From Sporosarcina sp. P13 (lineage in GTDB: Bacteria; Bacillota; Bacilli; Bacillales_A; Planococcaceae): a DNA stretch of 48,230 nt. Location: assembly GCF_002743055.1 (NCBI RefSeq), contig NZ_PDYM01000025.1, positions 1 through 48,230 on the forward strand. Reading direction: 5' to 3'. The notes under the pieces are model-generated. The model worked only from the letters and a program-made list of their open reading frames with translations. It was not told the origin of the DNA and searched no databases. Within the stretch, counting starts at the first letter, position 1, and each line of letters begins with the position of its first letter. Shown here piece after piece: positions 7,763-16,454 of the stretch. Position numbers and translations under genes: made by a program.

Positions 7763-9694
7763 TTACATGGAATCAAATAATTCTTGAGCGTACATAATCT
7801 GCATCATTAAATGCTTCTTGTCCAGAAGTTCATGATCTTCTAATGCTTCACAATTAGCTAACGCATCACTTATATCTTCCTGTGTTACGCCTGCACGCAA
7901 ACGATCCTTTTCTTTGTACTTATCGTAATCTGCAACGAGCAACTTGCTCACGAGGTTACGGACATGTTGATAGGAATCGAGTGTAGATTGTAGTCTATCG
8001 TTCACCGTGTCGATCATCGCTGAAATACTCTCAAACGACTGCAATTCTTCTTTATTAGTAATCAATTCCGTTTTATAAGTCTCCATGCTAACCGTGTCCG
8101 TTTTCGCTTGATGATTAAACCATTTAATCATACTTACAAAATGCCAAGTAAAATGTAGATTGTTGTCTGCGGCTGCATCATGCAACATGAAAATAGGCGT
8201 ACCCCATCGATCCCCAGTCCCGCTCCAACCTTCCATTGTTGAATAGTCGGATGAAAAGAATAGTAGTAAGTTTTCTTTTGGGTTGTTGGGCTGACTCAGT
8301 TTTAGATTCAACGTTTTCAAACCGTCTTCCATTTCCCATTTAATATTTGAGAAGTCTGTAAACTTTTCTACTTTTTTATCACTATATAAATAAATGAATT
8401 GTATTTCGTCTGCAATACTCTTTTCACCTACATGGAAAGTTGTTTTGATTTGCAAATATCCGTCGTCCGTCACTCTCCATCTAATTGGTTGTTGAAAGAA
8501 AATATCGAGAGAAATGGCATCAACTATTTTGCTGCTCTCATCCACCTGATATACATGCACCTCATAGCCATCCCAAGCGATGAACTCCTCTTCAGCAGTA
8601 TACACAACAGCATTTGTCGGTACCTTTTCACCTGTGTCTGTAAGATTTTTCGTACGTTTTTTAACGAGTTCATACATCACACGGTGAGAACCTTGATTTT
8701 TCAGGTTGAGCTTCACATAACCAAATCGATCCATCACACGCAAAAGACTAGCTTCAAAATAGTCCACTTTATCTGTGACGCCACCAATTTGCGCTTGACT
8801 ATTTTTATAATTTGATACGATATCTTTAACATCCATATCCGTAGCAACAAGTACTTTACCTACTAACAAATGATGCCCGATCCACACAGTAAGTTTTCCA
8901 TTCCGCGCATCCAGGTTTTTAACTCTCCCTGACATCTCCAATATAATTTCATTCTTCGTATTTGTCATGACATTTTCAAAATTCCCATGTCCTACTATCG
9001 TCACTTCGTTAGTTGAATCTATGATGACATCTTTGATAGTAGCGTTCAATTCTACACGTGTCGCACCTTTGCCAATACGAACTTTAGGCAAAACCACATT
9101 TTCATCTGTAGAAACAAAAGCATTTTCTTGTAAAATCAATTCTGTCATCGTCGTACCGCCTATAGTCGTAAAATTAGTATCTTTTCGTGCAATTACAATA
9201 ACTGCTATTGTTGAATCGTTAAACATCACCGTGAATCGCGGCTTAAGATTTTCATCTTCAGTATGACTAGAACGAGTAAGTGCAGTATTACTTTCTTCCT
9301 TCACATAAGTAGTTCCGGTAATAATCATATGGTGCGCCGTAAAATTATTTTTCACTTGAGACGTAATTATGAAATCACCTTTTATATGTACGTTTTTAAC
9401 GGTATAGTGACCTCCAGCTAACACCATACTTCCATCGATCTCTGCATTTTTCCCATCAAAGATAATGGGTTGATCCTCAGATCCCGCTGTATGATTCAAA
9501 GTCAGCGCAGTTAGCTTGGTAGCTTTATTACCCTCCACTTTAAATTCAATAATTGCCCCTTGTAATGCCGTTTTATTTTCTTCTGAAAAAATACTTGCCA
9601 TAGATGGATCAACCATATATGTCGTCCCGTCTATTGTCACACTTGTCTTATCATACTTCTCAACTATTCCTGTTACGTTTCGTAGTTGATCGCT
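7763..9694 (-). CDS. Surface-protein 3' exon (beta-helix-like), no start codon, behind a group II intron 3' end
   Basis: An open frame of about 643 codons that I read from the predicted intron-exon junction at 9694 (first codons AGC GAT CAA). The nearest possible start, GTG 9640, has no ribosome binding site, and an in-frame TAA lies inside the intron part. There is no signal peptide. The first ~250 residues alternate beta-strand-like stretches with turns (IIFDGKNAEIDGSMVLAGG; VKNVHIKGDFIITSQV), suggesting a right-handed beta-helix as in S-layer-associated surface proteins. The rest is mixed, with a helical C-terminus. The intron domains end exactly in frame with this exon. It may be expressed only after splicing to a separately encoded 5' exon with secretion/anchor domains, or be a truncated pseudogene. 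Confidence 0.6.
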   Translation of the reverse strand, partial: SDQLRNVTGIVEKYDKTSVTIDGTTYMVDPSMASIFSEENKTALQGAIIEFKVEGNKATKLTALTLNHTAGSEDQPIIFDGKNAEIDGSMVLAGGHYTVKNVHIKGDFIITSQVKNNFTAHHMIITGTTYVKEESNTALTRSSHTEDENLKPRFTVMFNDSTIAVIVIARKDTNFTTIGGTTMTELILQENAFVSTDENVVLPKVRIGKGATRVELNATIKDVIIDSTNEVTIVGHGNFENVMTNTKNEIILEMSGRVKNLDARNGKLTVWIGHHLLVGKVLVATDMDVKDIVSNYKNSQAQIGGVTDKVDYFEASLLRVMDRFGYVKLNLKNQGSHRVMYELVKKRTKNLTDTGEKVPTNAVVYTAEEEFIAWDGYEVHVYQVDESSKIVDAISLDIFFQQPIRWRVTDDGYLQIKTTFHVGEKSIADEIQFIYLYSDKKVEKFTDFSNIKWEMEDGLKTLNLKLSQPNNPKENLLLFFSSDYSTMEGWSGTGDRWGTPIFMLHDAAADNNLHFTWHFVSMIKWFNHQAKTDTVSMETYKTELITNKEELQSFESISAMIDTVNDRLQSTLDSYQHVRNLVSKLLVADYDKYKEKDRLRAGVTQEDISDALANCEALEDHELLDKKHLMMQIMYAQELFDSM

Positions 9695-9830
9695 ATCCCT
9701 ATCTTATATTGATCACTCAATTTTCGATTTAGGTCTACACCGTACAAGCGACTTTCATCGCATACGGCGTGCCATCAGTAGTAGTTCACAATGCTTATTT
9801 CCCCAGTAAATAGTATAGCCCATGCGATGA
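9695..9830 (-). ncRNA. 3' end of a group II intron: domains V and VI plus upstream conserved segment
   Basis: Domain V is 34 nt at 9737-9770: a 9-bp lower helix (starting ACGCCGTAT, ending GTACGGTGT), a 2-nt bulge (TT), a 5-bp upper helix (GCGAT/GTCGC) and a GAAA loop. Domain VI lies at 9698-9733: outer stem CCTA/TAGG, distal hairpin ATTGA-GTGA-TCAAT, and an unpaired A 8 nt before the predicted 3' splice site (...TAGGGAT, ending at 9695). About 55 nt upstream of domain V, including GGGGAAATAAG, are also shared with the second copy. Domains I-IV and any intron-encoded protein are absent; the next gene upstream stops at 9860. Confidence 0.8.
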
Positions 9831-9859
9831 AGTACATGCCATACTCTATTCCTTACATT

Positions 9860-10660
9860 TCATATCAATCCGGGATAATACAGCTCATCTACAGAAACCG
9901 AATACTCCTCATGAATATCCTCAAACAACGTATCTGTGATCAATTGTCTCAACACACCACTAAAATAGCCCGCCACATTCCGAATGTTCTTCGTCTTCGT
10001 AGCCATCACACTAATTCTTGCTGCACGATACGCCAATTCCTCAAATAACTCTTCTTTCCCTTGATGAATATCAAAACGTAACATCCGACCAGACAATGAA
10101 CGATGAATCGCAAATAGATCCCTTGCTTTTGAAGTATCTCCCGTTAACGCAAGTAGATTTTTCATCTTAGAAAATAACGTTGTGGATAACTTTTCATCTG
10201 CAAGATGAGACGTCTTTGGTCCTTGCTTAGTGTTTGTAGATTTAAAGAAAGAAGCTTCCTTCTGAGAAACTACTTCAGAAACCGCGTCACGACAAGGCTC
10301 ATTCTCCTTCTTCGGGCTGTCCATTTCCCCCTGGTCATGCACAGGCAAAATGACATAAATGTTCGCACCCAATCCATTTAAGACAGGTCGCACAAAATGA
10401 ATTCGCTCGATAATTTTTAACTTCGCTAATTTACGCAACGCACGTCGGATCGTCGAATTCGATAAGCCAAGCTTCTTCTCCATCGTCTCATGCTTCAAAT
10501 GTGCTGCTAAATACTTTACGGAATAGCAACGAATCATCTCCAGCACCGCACGATCCGTTTTATTCATCGCATTATAGTGAATGTCCGAATGCTTGCGTGC
10601 AGCCGCATCTAATTGTTCTTTGTTTGCAAACTTCGCGTAAGTGGATAGATAATATGTCAT
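9860..10660 (-). CDS. Helix-turn-helix protein, replication-initiator/DnaD-like organisation
   Basis: A 266-residue protein with an N-terminal winged-helix segment (about residues 58-88: KLGLSNSTIRRALRKLAKLKIIERI). A charged linker and a C-terminal helical region with IRNVAGYFSGVLRQLITDTLF follow; the latter resembles the C-terminal element of plasmid/phage-type initiators and DnaD-like proteins. The ribosome binding site AAGGGG lies inside the 3' arm of a hairpin ending GGGGTTTTTCTTATG (element B), so translation or transcription could be attenuated. It is monocistronic; the intron remnant begins about 30 bp past its stop. Function not established. Confidence 0.55.
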   Translation of the reverse strand: MTYYLSTYAKFANKEQLDAAARKHSDIHYNAMNKTDRAVLEMIRCYSVKYLAAHLKHETMEKKLGLSNSTIRRALRKLAKLKIIERIHFVRPVLNGLGANIYVILPVHDQGEMDSPKKENEPCRDAVSEVVSQKEASFFKSTNTKQGPKTSHLADEKLSTTLFSKMKNLLALTGDTSKARDLFAIHRSLSGRMLRFDIHQGKEELFEELAYRAARISVMATKTKNIRNVAGYFSGVLRQLITDTLFEDIHEEYSVSVDELYYPGLI

Positions 10661-10720
10661 AAGAAAAACCCCTTTTTCCCTCTATATAGAGAGCTGGGGT
10701 CGAAAAGTGGACAGGTGTTT
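10661..10720. repeat. Element B: hairpin repeat ending GGGGTTTTTCTTATG, copy 1
   Basis: On the minus strand GACCCC..., a CTCTCTATATAGAG inner palindrome, then GGGGTTTTTCTT leads into the ATG of the HTH gene. On the plus strand the element continues GTCGAAAAGTGGACAGGTG. A second copy lies at 16450-16512. The hairpin with its T5 run has intrinsic-terminator form on the minus strand. Confidence 0.6.
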
Positions 10721-10767
10721 TTAAATAAGTATATTTATTTTAGGCGAATGTTTTATATAATCTATAA

Positions 10768-10810
10768 AATTAAAAGCCCTTCACTCCATATTTTGGAATG
10801 AAAGACTTAT
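10768..10810 (-). terminator. Intrinsic terminator after the first BCCT gene
   Basis: On the minus strand AAGTCTTTCATTCCA pairs along 15 positions (several G-T) with TGGAGTGAAGGGCTT and is followed by TTAATTTT. It lies about 60 bp after the transporter stop. Confidence 0.75.
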
Positions 10811-10871
10811 CATGTTGTACTCAGACTCGCGTCGTGTACAAATACCTTTTCTTATTTTATAATACTTCGAG

Positions 10872-12410
10872 TTATTTTTTCTCTTGTAATTTAGTATCGG
10901 CATCTACCATTCTCACAAAAGAAAAAGCAGTGATTATAATAATAAAACAGACAGGTATTGCGAAAACGAGTGATGCGGTTTGTAATGTTTGAAGAGGACT
11001 TCCTAGTAAAATAAAACCAATTGGAATAAGTGCTAATCCAAAAGCCCAAACTAGTCGAAGCCATCTGATGGGTTCGTTATTCTTATCCAATCTAGTTTGC
11101 GAGTTTGCTGCAAGTATATAGGACGCCGAGTCATATGAGGTTGCCATAAAGACCACACAGAGGACAACAAGCGCTAATATAATCACCTCAGCCATCGGTA
11201 GATTCGCTAAAATAGCAATTATAGTTTGTGGTCCACCGACCTCCTCTAACGTTGCTACAACATCCATTTTCCCACTGAGTTGAAGATCTAATCCATAGTT
11301 ACCTAAAACGGTAAAAAATACTGCACAACCAGCAGAGCCATAGAATAAAGCCCCTATAACCATTTGCCTGATTGTTCGTCCTTTTGAAATACGTGCAATA
11401 AACATGCCTAGGAATGGTGCATAAGCCGCCCACCACGCCCAGTAAAACACGGTCCAAGACTGCGGAAATTTAGATTGTCCTGCTGGATCGAGCCATGTAC
11501 TCATTCTAAAGAAATTCGTGACTACAACGCCCAACGCAGTCGTTCCCATTTCAAAAATAAAGAGCGTATTTCCTACTAAGAAAACAAATACGATGACGAC
11601 TATGGCTAAAATGATATTAAGTTCACTCAGCACCTTGATACCTTTCTTCAAGCCTGAATAGGCACTTATACCAAAGAGTGCTGTTACTAAAAGTAAGACT
11701 GTCACTTCAAGTGCTGGAGTAATTTCCAGACCGAAAACTCGTGACAAGCCAGCAGTTACCAATGGAGAACCTAGCCCTAAGCTCGTGGCTACACCGCCCA
11801 CAAGTCCAAAGATAAATGCTATGTCGATTATTTTACCTAGAATTCCATCGGTCTTTGATCCGAGCACACCACGACATGCCTCGCTCAATTTAAGCACGTT
11901 CCCTTTTTTCACGAATAAAATGTAACCGATTGCACAACTTACTACAGAATAAATTGCCCAAGCCATTGGGCCCCAGTGGAACATACCATAAGCGGCCGCC
12001 ATTTCAGCAGCTTGCCATGATCCTTCTTCTACACCTAGGGGAGGAGCCTGATAATAATAGACCCATTCGATTACTCCCCAATAGACAACTCCTGCACCTA
12101 CTCCGGCAGAAAAAAGCATACCCGCCCAAGAGAATTTACCAAACTCCGGTTTTTCTCCCCGATCCCCTAATAGGACTTTGCCGTACTTACTGAAAGAAAC
12201 CCAGATACAAAAACCAAAACAAAATAACCCAAACCAAATATAAAACGATCCTAAATTTGTAATAATAAATTCGTTGATGGAGTTGATAATCTCTGCGCTT
12301 TTAGTAGGGAAAATGATAATCGGTAATGACAAAGCTAGTAAACCGATAAAAGCACCAAAAAGTACAACTTTATCTAATGTAATTTTACCCTCAAATTCTT
12401 TGTTCGACAT
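10872..12410 (-). CDS. BCCT-family betaine/carnitine/choline transporter
   Basis: A 512-residue polytopic protein with about 12 membrane helices, usual for the family. The BCCT signature lies near residues 313-345 (WTVFYWAWWAAYAPF, then ARISKGRTIRQ), and the glycine-rich FSAGVGAGVVYWGVIEW segment of helix 3 marks the substrate pathway. Members import quaternary-ammonium compounds by cation coupling or exchange. It lies 21 bp downstream of a carnitine-acyltransferase-family gene, so carnitine or a related betaine is a reasonable guess. Substrate unproven. Confidence 0.88.
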   Translation of the reverse strand: MSNKEFEGKITLDKVVLFGAFIGLLALSLPIIIFPTKSAEIINSINEFIITNLGSFYIWFGLFCFGFCIWVSFSKYGKVLLGDRGEKPEFGKFSWAGMLFSAGVGAGVVYWGVIEWVYYYQAPPLGVEEGSWQAAEMAAAYGMFHWGPMAWAIYSVVSCAIGYILFVKKGNVLKLSEACRGVLGSKTDGILGKIIDIAFIFGLVGGVATSLGLGSPLVTAGLSRVFGLEITPALEVTVLLLVTALFGISAYSGLKKGIKVLSELNIILAIVVIVFVFLVGNTLFIFEMGTTALGVVVTNFFRMSTWLDPAGQSKFPQSWTVFYWAWWAAYAPFLGMFIARISKGRTIRQMVIGALFYGSAGCAVFFTVLGNYGLDLQLSGKMDVVATLEEVGGPQTIIAILANLPMAEVIILALVVLCVVFMATSYDSASYILAANSQTRLDKNNEPIRWLRLVWAFGLALIPIGFILLGSPLQTLQTASLVFAIPVCFIIIITAFSFVRMVDADTKLQEKK

Positions 12411-12431
12411 AGTATGTCCCCCCCTTTGTCA

Positions 12432-14207
12432 CTACTCTTGTAACGCAAGCAATTCAGTTATTACATTTTGTAAATTGGTGATTAGTTGATCCATTGTCTC
12501 AATTTCATCAGTAAAAGCCGTCATAATCATAAATGATTGCTCAGCTACCATATAATAAATACCAAATCCATTGCTTACAACGGGTGGAAAATAGATATAT
12601 TTAATATCTGGATGTCCGAAAGACGTTGTAGATAATCGGTTATTCGCTATTTCTTTAAAGGCAGTTGTATCAAATAAACTTGGTTGTTCAGCAATTCCCA
12701 TTGACTCTCCAAAATCTTTATAAACAGATTCGAGCACATAAAGATATCGGTTTACTCCTTCTCCTGACTGGCATAGTTTCACCCGTCTATGGTGCTCATC
12801 TAATGCCTTCTTCATCAAATCTTGTAACTCTTTCTTTGACTTCACCTTTTTTACAAACTCATGGGCAAAATGAACACTTTCTTTTGAAACAGGTCGGTTA
12901 GATTCAGTTCGCCCTCTAAAGTATTTGCGGACATCCACTGAAATGTACGTGTTGTGTATTTGTTGGTACGTTACATATTGAGCTACTTGTAATGCGAGAT
13001 GAAAGAATCCGTCCCCAGAAAGAATGCCCTTCTCTTTCAAAATAGATCTGGAAAGTTGATTGAAATCAACATACCGCGCTTCAAAACTATCCATACATTG
13101 ATCAAATTCTTCTTTGAAATGTAAAAGTGACTGTTTCTCCTCATTTGAAATATCAAAAAGTAAACGCTCAATCCTAGGTGCTTGATTGGAGTGACCAAAG
13201 GAAATAGTTGCTTCGTCAATCGTCTGTTTCAGTAGCTCAATAAAATAGATTTCTGTCCCACCATCTACAAAAGCATGATCTATTACAAATGAAAATTGCC
13301 CGTTTTTCGAGCAAGAAAATTGTAAGCCCTTTCCATGCCAACGATTGACATGTTCACGGTTGTAACAAGCCTGATGAAGTTGTTCAAGTGCAGTATCACT
13401 AACTGCATCATCGTAATTCATCACCATAATGGCATCTTTAATTTTTTGATAAGATTGTTGATTTTCTTCATTTAGCAAAATCGTTGAAAGAACATTCGCG
13501 GCTTGATCCCTGTCTACCCCTATCGTTACATAGTTTACATTCGGTATAAGTGGCTCGGGTGTACACGATAGGATTTCATCGATACTTTGAAGGATTTGGC
13601 CATATGAAACGACCTGTCCATTTTCAATGACACGCATATGATAGAAATGGTTACGATAGGAAAAGACGATATGTTCGGACTTACTGGAGTTGATATAATA
13701 CTGATCTATGCCTACTTTGATATCATTGATTGCGGCCAATAAACCATGGAATTGATCTGATGAATAACGCTTATTATTCATCCAATACTCTCCCGTACCC
13801 TTATTCGTAAACTCATTGTAGATTGTTGCTGTAGAGTGAATTAGAACAGCCATTCTTTCGGTTACTGAAAGTGTCGCTAGCTTATCATTATGATAGATAA
13901 TAGGCACATTTGTATGGGGGGAAAGTGGTTCTCTAATTAAGAGATGCATTTTTACCCAGTAATTATAAATCCAACTATCATTTTCTGTACTGCCAAGTTC
14001 CTGAATTTTCTTATCCAATTTACGGAAGTCTTTAGTCGTTATAAATTCATCAACAGCTATTTTTGCTTCATCTAATTCTACTGCGGAAACCAGTGGCTCC
14101 ACCCATTCTAGAAACCGATTCAATGTATCTTCTAACGAAGGTATTGGATACGTTGGCAACTGGCTATTATTAATAATAGGGATAGTATAATTAATTAATT
14201 TGGACAT
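12432..14207 (-). CDS. Choline/carnitine O-acyltransferase family protein
   Basis: A 591-residue protein whose landmarks match eukaryote-type choline/carnitine acyltransferases: the N-terminal LPTYPIPSLEDTLNRFLEW motif (residues 18-36), the catalytic His in FVIDHAFVDGG (about 305-315; family pattern H-x-x-x-D-G), and GRTESNRP (about 432-439), matching the family's R-T-E carnitine-binding motif. Members move acyl groups between CoA and carnitine or choline. Such enzymes are uncommon in Bacillales. The BCCT gene follows closely, suggesting uptake followed by acylation/deacylation of a betaine. The upstream gap carries two GTTATACAA repeats. Family is secure; acyl acceptor is inferred. Confidence 0.8.
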   Translation of the reverse strand: MSKLINYTIPIINNSQLPTYPIPSLEDTLNRFLEWVEPLVSAVELDEAKIAVDEFITTKDFRKLDKKIQELGSTENDSWIYNYWVKMHLLIREPLSPHTNVPIIYHNDKLATLSVTERMAVLIHSTATIYNEFTNKGTGEYWMNNKRYSSDQFHGLLAAINDIKVGIDQYYINSSKSEHIVFSYRNHFYHMRVIENGQVVSYGQILQSIDEILSCTPEPLIPNVNYVTIGVDRDQAANVLSTILLNEENQQSYQKIKDAIMVMNYDDAVSDTALEQLHQACYNREHVNRWHGKGLQFSCSKNGQFSFVIDHAFVDGGTEIYFIELLKQTIDEATISFGHSNQAPRIERLLFDISNEEKQSLLHFKEEFDQCMDSFEARYVDFNQLSRSILKEKGILSGDGFFHLALQVAQYVTYQQIHNTYISVDVRKYFRGRTESNRPVSKESVHFAHEFVKKVKSKKELQDLMKKALDEHHRRVKLCQSGEGVNRYLYVLESVYKDFGESMGIAEQPSLFDTTAFKEIANNRLSTTSFGHPDIKYIYFPPVVSNGFGIYYMVAEQSFMIMTAFTDEIETMDQLITNLQNVITELLALQE

Positions 14208-14270
14208 AATTTTGGCTCTCTCCTATTGAATAGTAATAAGTAAGAATTAATATTCATGACAGTGCATGAT

Positions 14271-14291
14271 GTTATACAAGTTGTTATACAA
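14271..14291. promoter_or_regulatory. Direct repeat upstream of the acyltransferase gene (possible regulator site)
   Basis: GTTATACAA occurs at 14271-14279 and 14283-14291, 12 bp apart, so both lie on roughly one helix face. The complement TTGTATAAC resembles TTGTATAAT inside the palindrome at 16316-16329 before the GntR gene. I infer a shared operator for the FCD-type regulator. Confidence 0.4.
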
Positions 14292-14337
14292 AAGGTAATC
14301 AGTGTAGTATTCATGTAGATTTGCTATACTGAGATTG

Positions 14338-14400
14338 GACAGAATCTCTTTATATATGATTGGTTGCCGCCGCATATAGTTAAAGAAGATTCTGTTTTTA
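14338..14400 (+). other. Hairpin with T-run, read on the plus strand
   Basis: CAGAATCT near 14340 pairs with AGATTCTG near 14390, extended by TTTATATAT/ATATAGTTAAA, with TTTTT following on the plus strand. No plus-strand gene ends here, so its role is unclear; it lies just beyond the stop of the minus-strand enolase-superfamily gene. Confidence 0.4.
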
Positions 14401-15534
14401 TTCCGTCCAACCTGTTTCATCGTATGAAAGTTTTAATACCGCAGTCTTTTCAATTAATTCCCAATCCATTTCAATACCTAGTCCATTACCTTCCGGTGCG
14501 TGAACATAGCCGTCCTGATCAGTTCTAATCGTTGTTAGCGCTCCAAACTCCAATGGTTCTACTGGAACTGCTTGCTCAAAGTACAGACTATTGTTACAGG
14601 CTAACATCAAATGTAAATTGGCAGCTTGCGATAGAGTATAGCCCCAAGACTGAAGTTCCACCGTCATCGAATTTGCTTCAGCAATTCCCATGATCTTTTT
14701 CGTTTGCGTTATCCCGCCTGCAAGCGTAGTATCTACACGTGCGCTTGACCAACAGCCCTCTTGAATGCCTTGTTCAATTTGATTTAAATGAAGCAATGTA
14801 TTACCCGCTGGTAAGATCGGAATCGAAACCCGGGATCGTAACTCTTTATAGCCTGCCAAATCTGTATCCGGTAGCGGTGCTTCCAACCAAAGATAATCAT
14901 ACGCTTCGACTATTTTGGCAGCTCGTAATGCCTCATCCCTCGTATAAGCGGATTCGATATCTATCATAAATTTAAGATCGGAATCTTTAAATCTTTTATG
15001 AATAGCTTCTACTAAAGCCATATCCTCTTGAAATGTGCACCACGTATGAAATTTAATAACTTTATATCCCTGCTCTTGTAATTCTTGAACATGTTGAATA
15101 TACTCTTCAATACTTGACAGAAACGGAGTACTTGCATAGGACAGAATTTTATTTCTCGCGCCACCAAGTAGTTGATACAATGGCAGTTTTACATATTTTG
15201 CAACCAAATCCCATAAAGCGATATCAATCGGCGACTGTGCTTGTGGTGTCATTTGGACACATCGACTAGCGAGTAAAGCAAAAAGTTCTTCTCTCTGAAG
15301 AGCTGATTTCCCGATTAGGAATGGGACTAAATGACGAATAGATTCCGCAAGACTCTTATCTACGCCTTCTTCCGTCCAAGAAATGGCCCCACCAAATCCT
15401 TCATAGCCATCTGAAGTGTGTATTTTGACAATTGTATTGCTGATTGTTAAGTCGGAATAATGGGATGATGTTTTATATTTCGCATCAGGTCCAGCTACAA
15501 CAAACACTTCGACTTTATCAATTTTCAGTTTCAT
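14398..15534 (-). CDS. Enolase-superfamily (mandelate racemase/muconate lactonizing) enzyme with altered active site
   Basis: A 378-residue protein with an N-terminal capping domain and a TIM-barrel. The family base position appears as KVIKFHTW (about residue 160), the first metal ligand as MIDIES (about 190) and the second as WLEAP (about 215). The third ligand, normally Glu in A-G-E, falls in PAGNT (about 241), and the barrel-strand-7 His is replaced in VELQSWG (about 295). These changes argue against a standard sugar-acid dehydratase. Because it lies with a BCCT transporter and an acyltransferase, a betaine- or carnitine-type racemase/epimerase is possible but speculative. Confidence 0.75.
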   Translation of the reverse strand: MKLKIDKVEVFVVAGPDAKYKTSSHYSDLTISNTIVKIHTSDGYEGFGGAISWTEEGVDKSLAESIRHLVPFLIGKSALQREELFALLASRCVQMTPQAQSPIDIALWDLVAKYVKLPLYQLLGGARNKILSYASTPFLSSIEEYIQHVQELQEQGYKVIKFHTWCTFQEDMALVEAIHKRFKDSDLKFMIDIESAYTRDEALRAAKIVEAYDYLWLEAPLPDTDLAGYKELRSRVSIPILPAGNTLLHLNQIEQGIQEGCWSSARVDTTLAGGITQTKKIMGIAEANSMTVELQSWGYTLSQAANLHLMLACNNSLYFEQAVPVEPLEFGALTTIRTDQDGYVHAPEGNGLGIEMDWELIEKTAVLKLSYDETGWTE

Positions 15535-15607
15535 ACCTTTTTCTTCTCTCCTTTTTTTAAAAAAATACTACTAGTTTTTTGCATCCCCCCTTTCAAGGAA
15601 TAACCTG

Positions 15608-16264
15608 TCAATCTAACAAATAGACATCTGGAATATTCGTATCTACAATATGTTTTCTTAATACAGCAATAGCTTCTTCAGTGGAGTTTCCATTCACAAA
15701 AACATCAACCAATTCCTCGTGTTCCGTAAACCATTTTTCTAATATGCCCGACTTGCTGTTTTGATAGAGGAAATGAAGCCGAATTCTATGAACGATACTT
15801 TCCCAAATTTGGATTACATTTTCCAAATCGGAAGATCTGACGATTAATTCATGCAGTTGTATATCCAACTCGATAAATGTCGATAAATCTTGATATTGTA
15901 TAGCTTTCTTCATATTTTCAAGAATAGTTTTAAATTGTTCTTTTGTATCTACTCCCCAAGTTGAAAATCCTTTTTTCAAAGCGAATGTTTCAATTTGAAG
16001 GCGCATGGGGATTAAAAGTTCGATCACTTCTTCCTTTGAAATAGAAGTCACTCGTGTTTCTTTATAAGGTTCGGAAATTAGCAAACCTTCCAACTCCAAT
16101 AGCAGCATAGCTTCTCTGACAGAAGTTCGGCTAACCCCTAAGTCTTTTGATACTTGAAGTTCAGTTATCTTTTCTCCCTGTTCTAATTTCCCTTCAAATA
16201 TTAACTTTTTAATTTCTTGTGCAATTTGATGCTTTAATGAGCTTTTTGAAAAGTTATTCGTCAT
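15608..16264 (-). CDS. GntR-family transcriptional regulator, FCD (FadR-like) subfamily
   Basis: A 218-residue regulator: winged helix at residues 5-75 (VSKDLGVSRTSVREAMLLLELEGLL is the recognition region) and an all-helical FCD ligand domain. The domain keeps the usual metal-binding set: Asp and His in ELDIQLHELIV, His in TEHEELV and His in LRKHIVD. Such regulators usually repress neighbouring catabolic genes until the substrate binds. A perfect palindrome just downstream of its promoter suggests autoregulation. It heads the minus-strand cluster ending with the BCCT gene. Confidence 0.88.
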   Translation of the reverse strand: MTNNFSKSSLKHQIAQEIKKLIFEGKLEQGEKITELQVSKDLGVSRTSVREAMLLLELEGLLISEPYKETRVTSISKEEVIELLIPMRLQIETFALKKGFSTWGVDTKEQFKTILENMKKAIQYQDLSTFIELDIQLHELIVRSSDLENVIQIWESIVHRIRLHFLYQNSKSGILEKWFTEHEELVDVFVNGNSTEEAIAVLRKHIVDTNIPDVYLLD

Positions 16265-16295
16265 ATGAATTGATCAACCTCTCAGACATTGTCCT

Positions 16296-16346
16296 ATTGT
16301 CGACAATCGTTTTAATTATTGTATAATAAGCAATCCTCATTGTAAA
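16296..16346 (-). promoter_or_regulatory. GntR gene promoter with palindromic operator
   Basis: On the minus strand TTTACA (16346-16341) and TACAAT (16323-16318) are 17 bp apart. A perfect 12-bp palindrome, ATTGTCGACAAT (16296-16307), lies about where transcription should start. A second palindrome-like stretch, TTATTGTATAATAA (16316-16329), overlaps the -10. This is the expected layout for autorepression. Confidence 0.6.
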
Positions 16347-16370
16347 GACTTTTCCGAAAACTTTGACGTA

Positions 16371-16454
16371 TTATGTCATAAGCAATTCCAACAATGAGTA
16401 TCGAATACTACCCTTAGACCACCATGCAAATCCCCCTAATTTTCCTCTTACCAT
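16371..16454 (-). CDS. Possible 27-codon ORF after element B
   Basis: The copy of element B here also ends GGGGTTTTTCTTATG, and its ATG opens a 27-codon frame (MVRGKLGGFAWWSKG... to TAA). The placement mirrors the HTH gene behind copy 1. It may be a remnant of a gene once attached to the element, or chance. No homologue recognised. Confidence 0.2.
   Translation of the reverse strand: MVRGKLGGFAWWSKGSIRYSLLELLMT

Noticed and set aside
8399..8815. Plus-strand open frame of 138 codons
   Set aside because: It is antisense within the surface-protein frame and has no ribosome binding site or recognisable protein character.
9737..9770. Reading the segment before the surface-protein frame as degraded coding sequence (VARLYGVDLNRKLSDQYKIG in a shifted frame)
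   Set aside because: It needs frameshifts at the same places in both copies, whereas a group II domain V/VI fold explains both copies, including paired changes and the in-frame exon junction.
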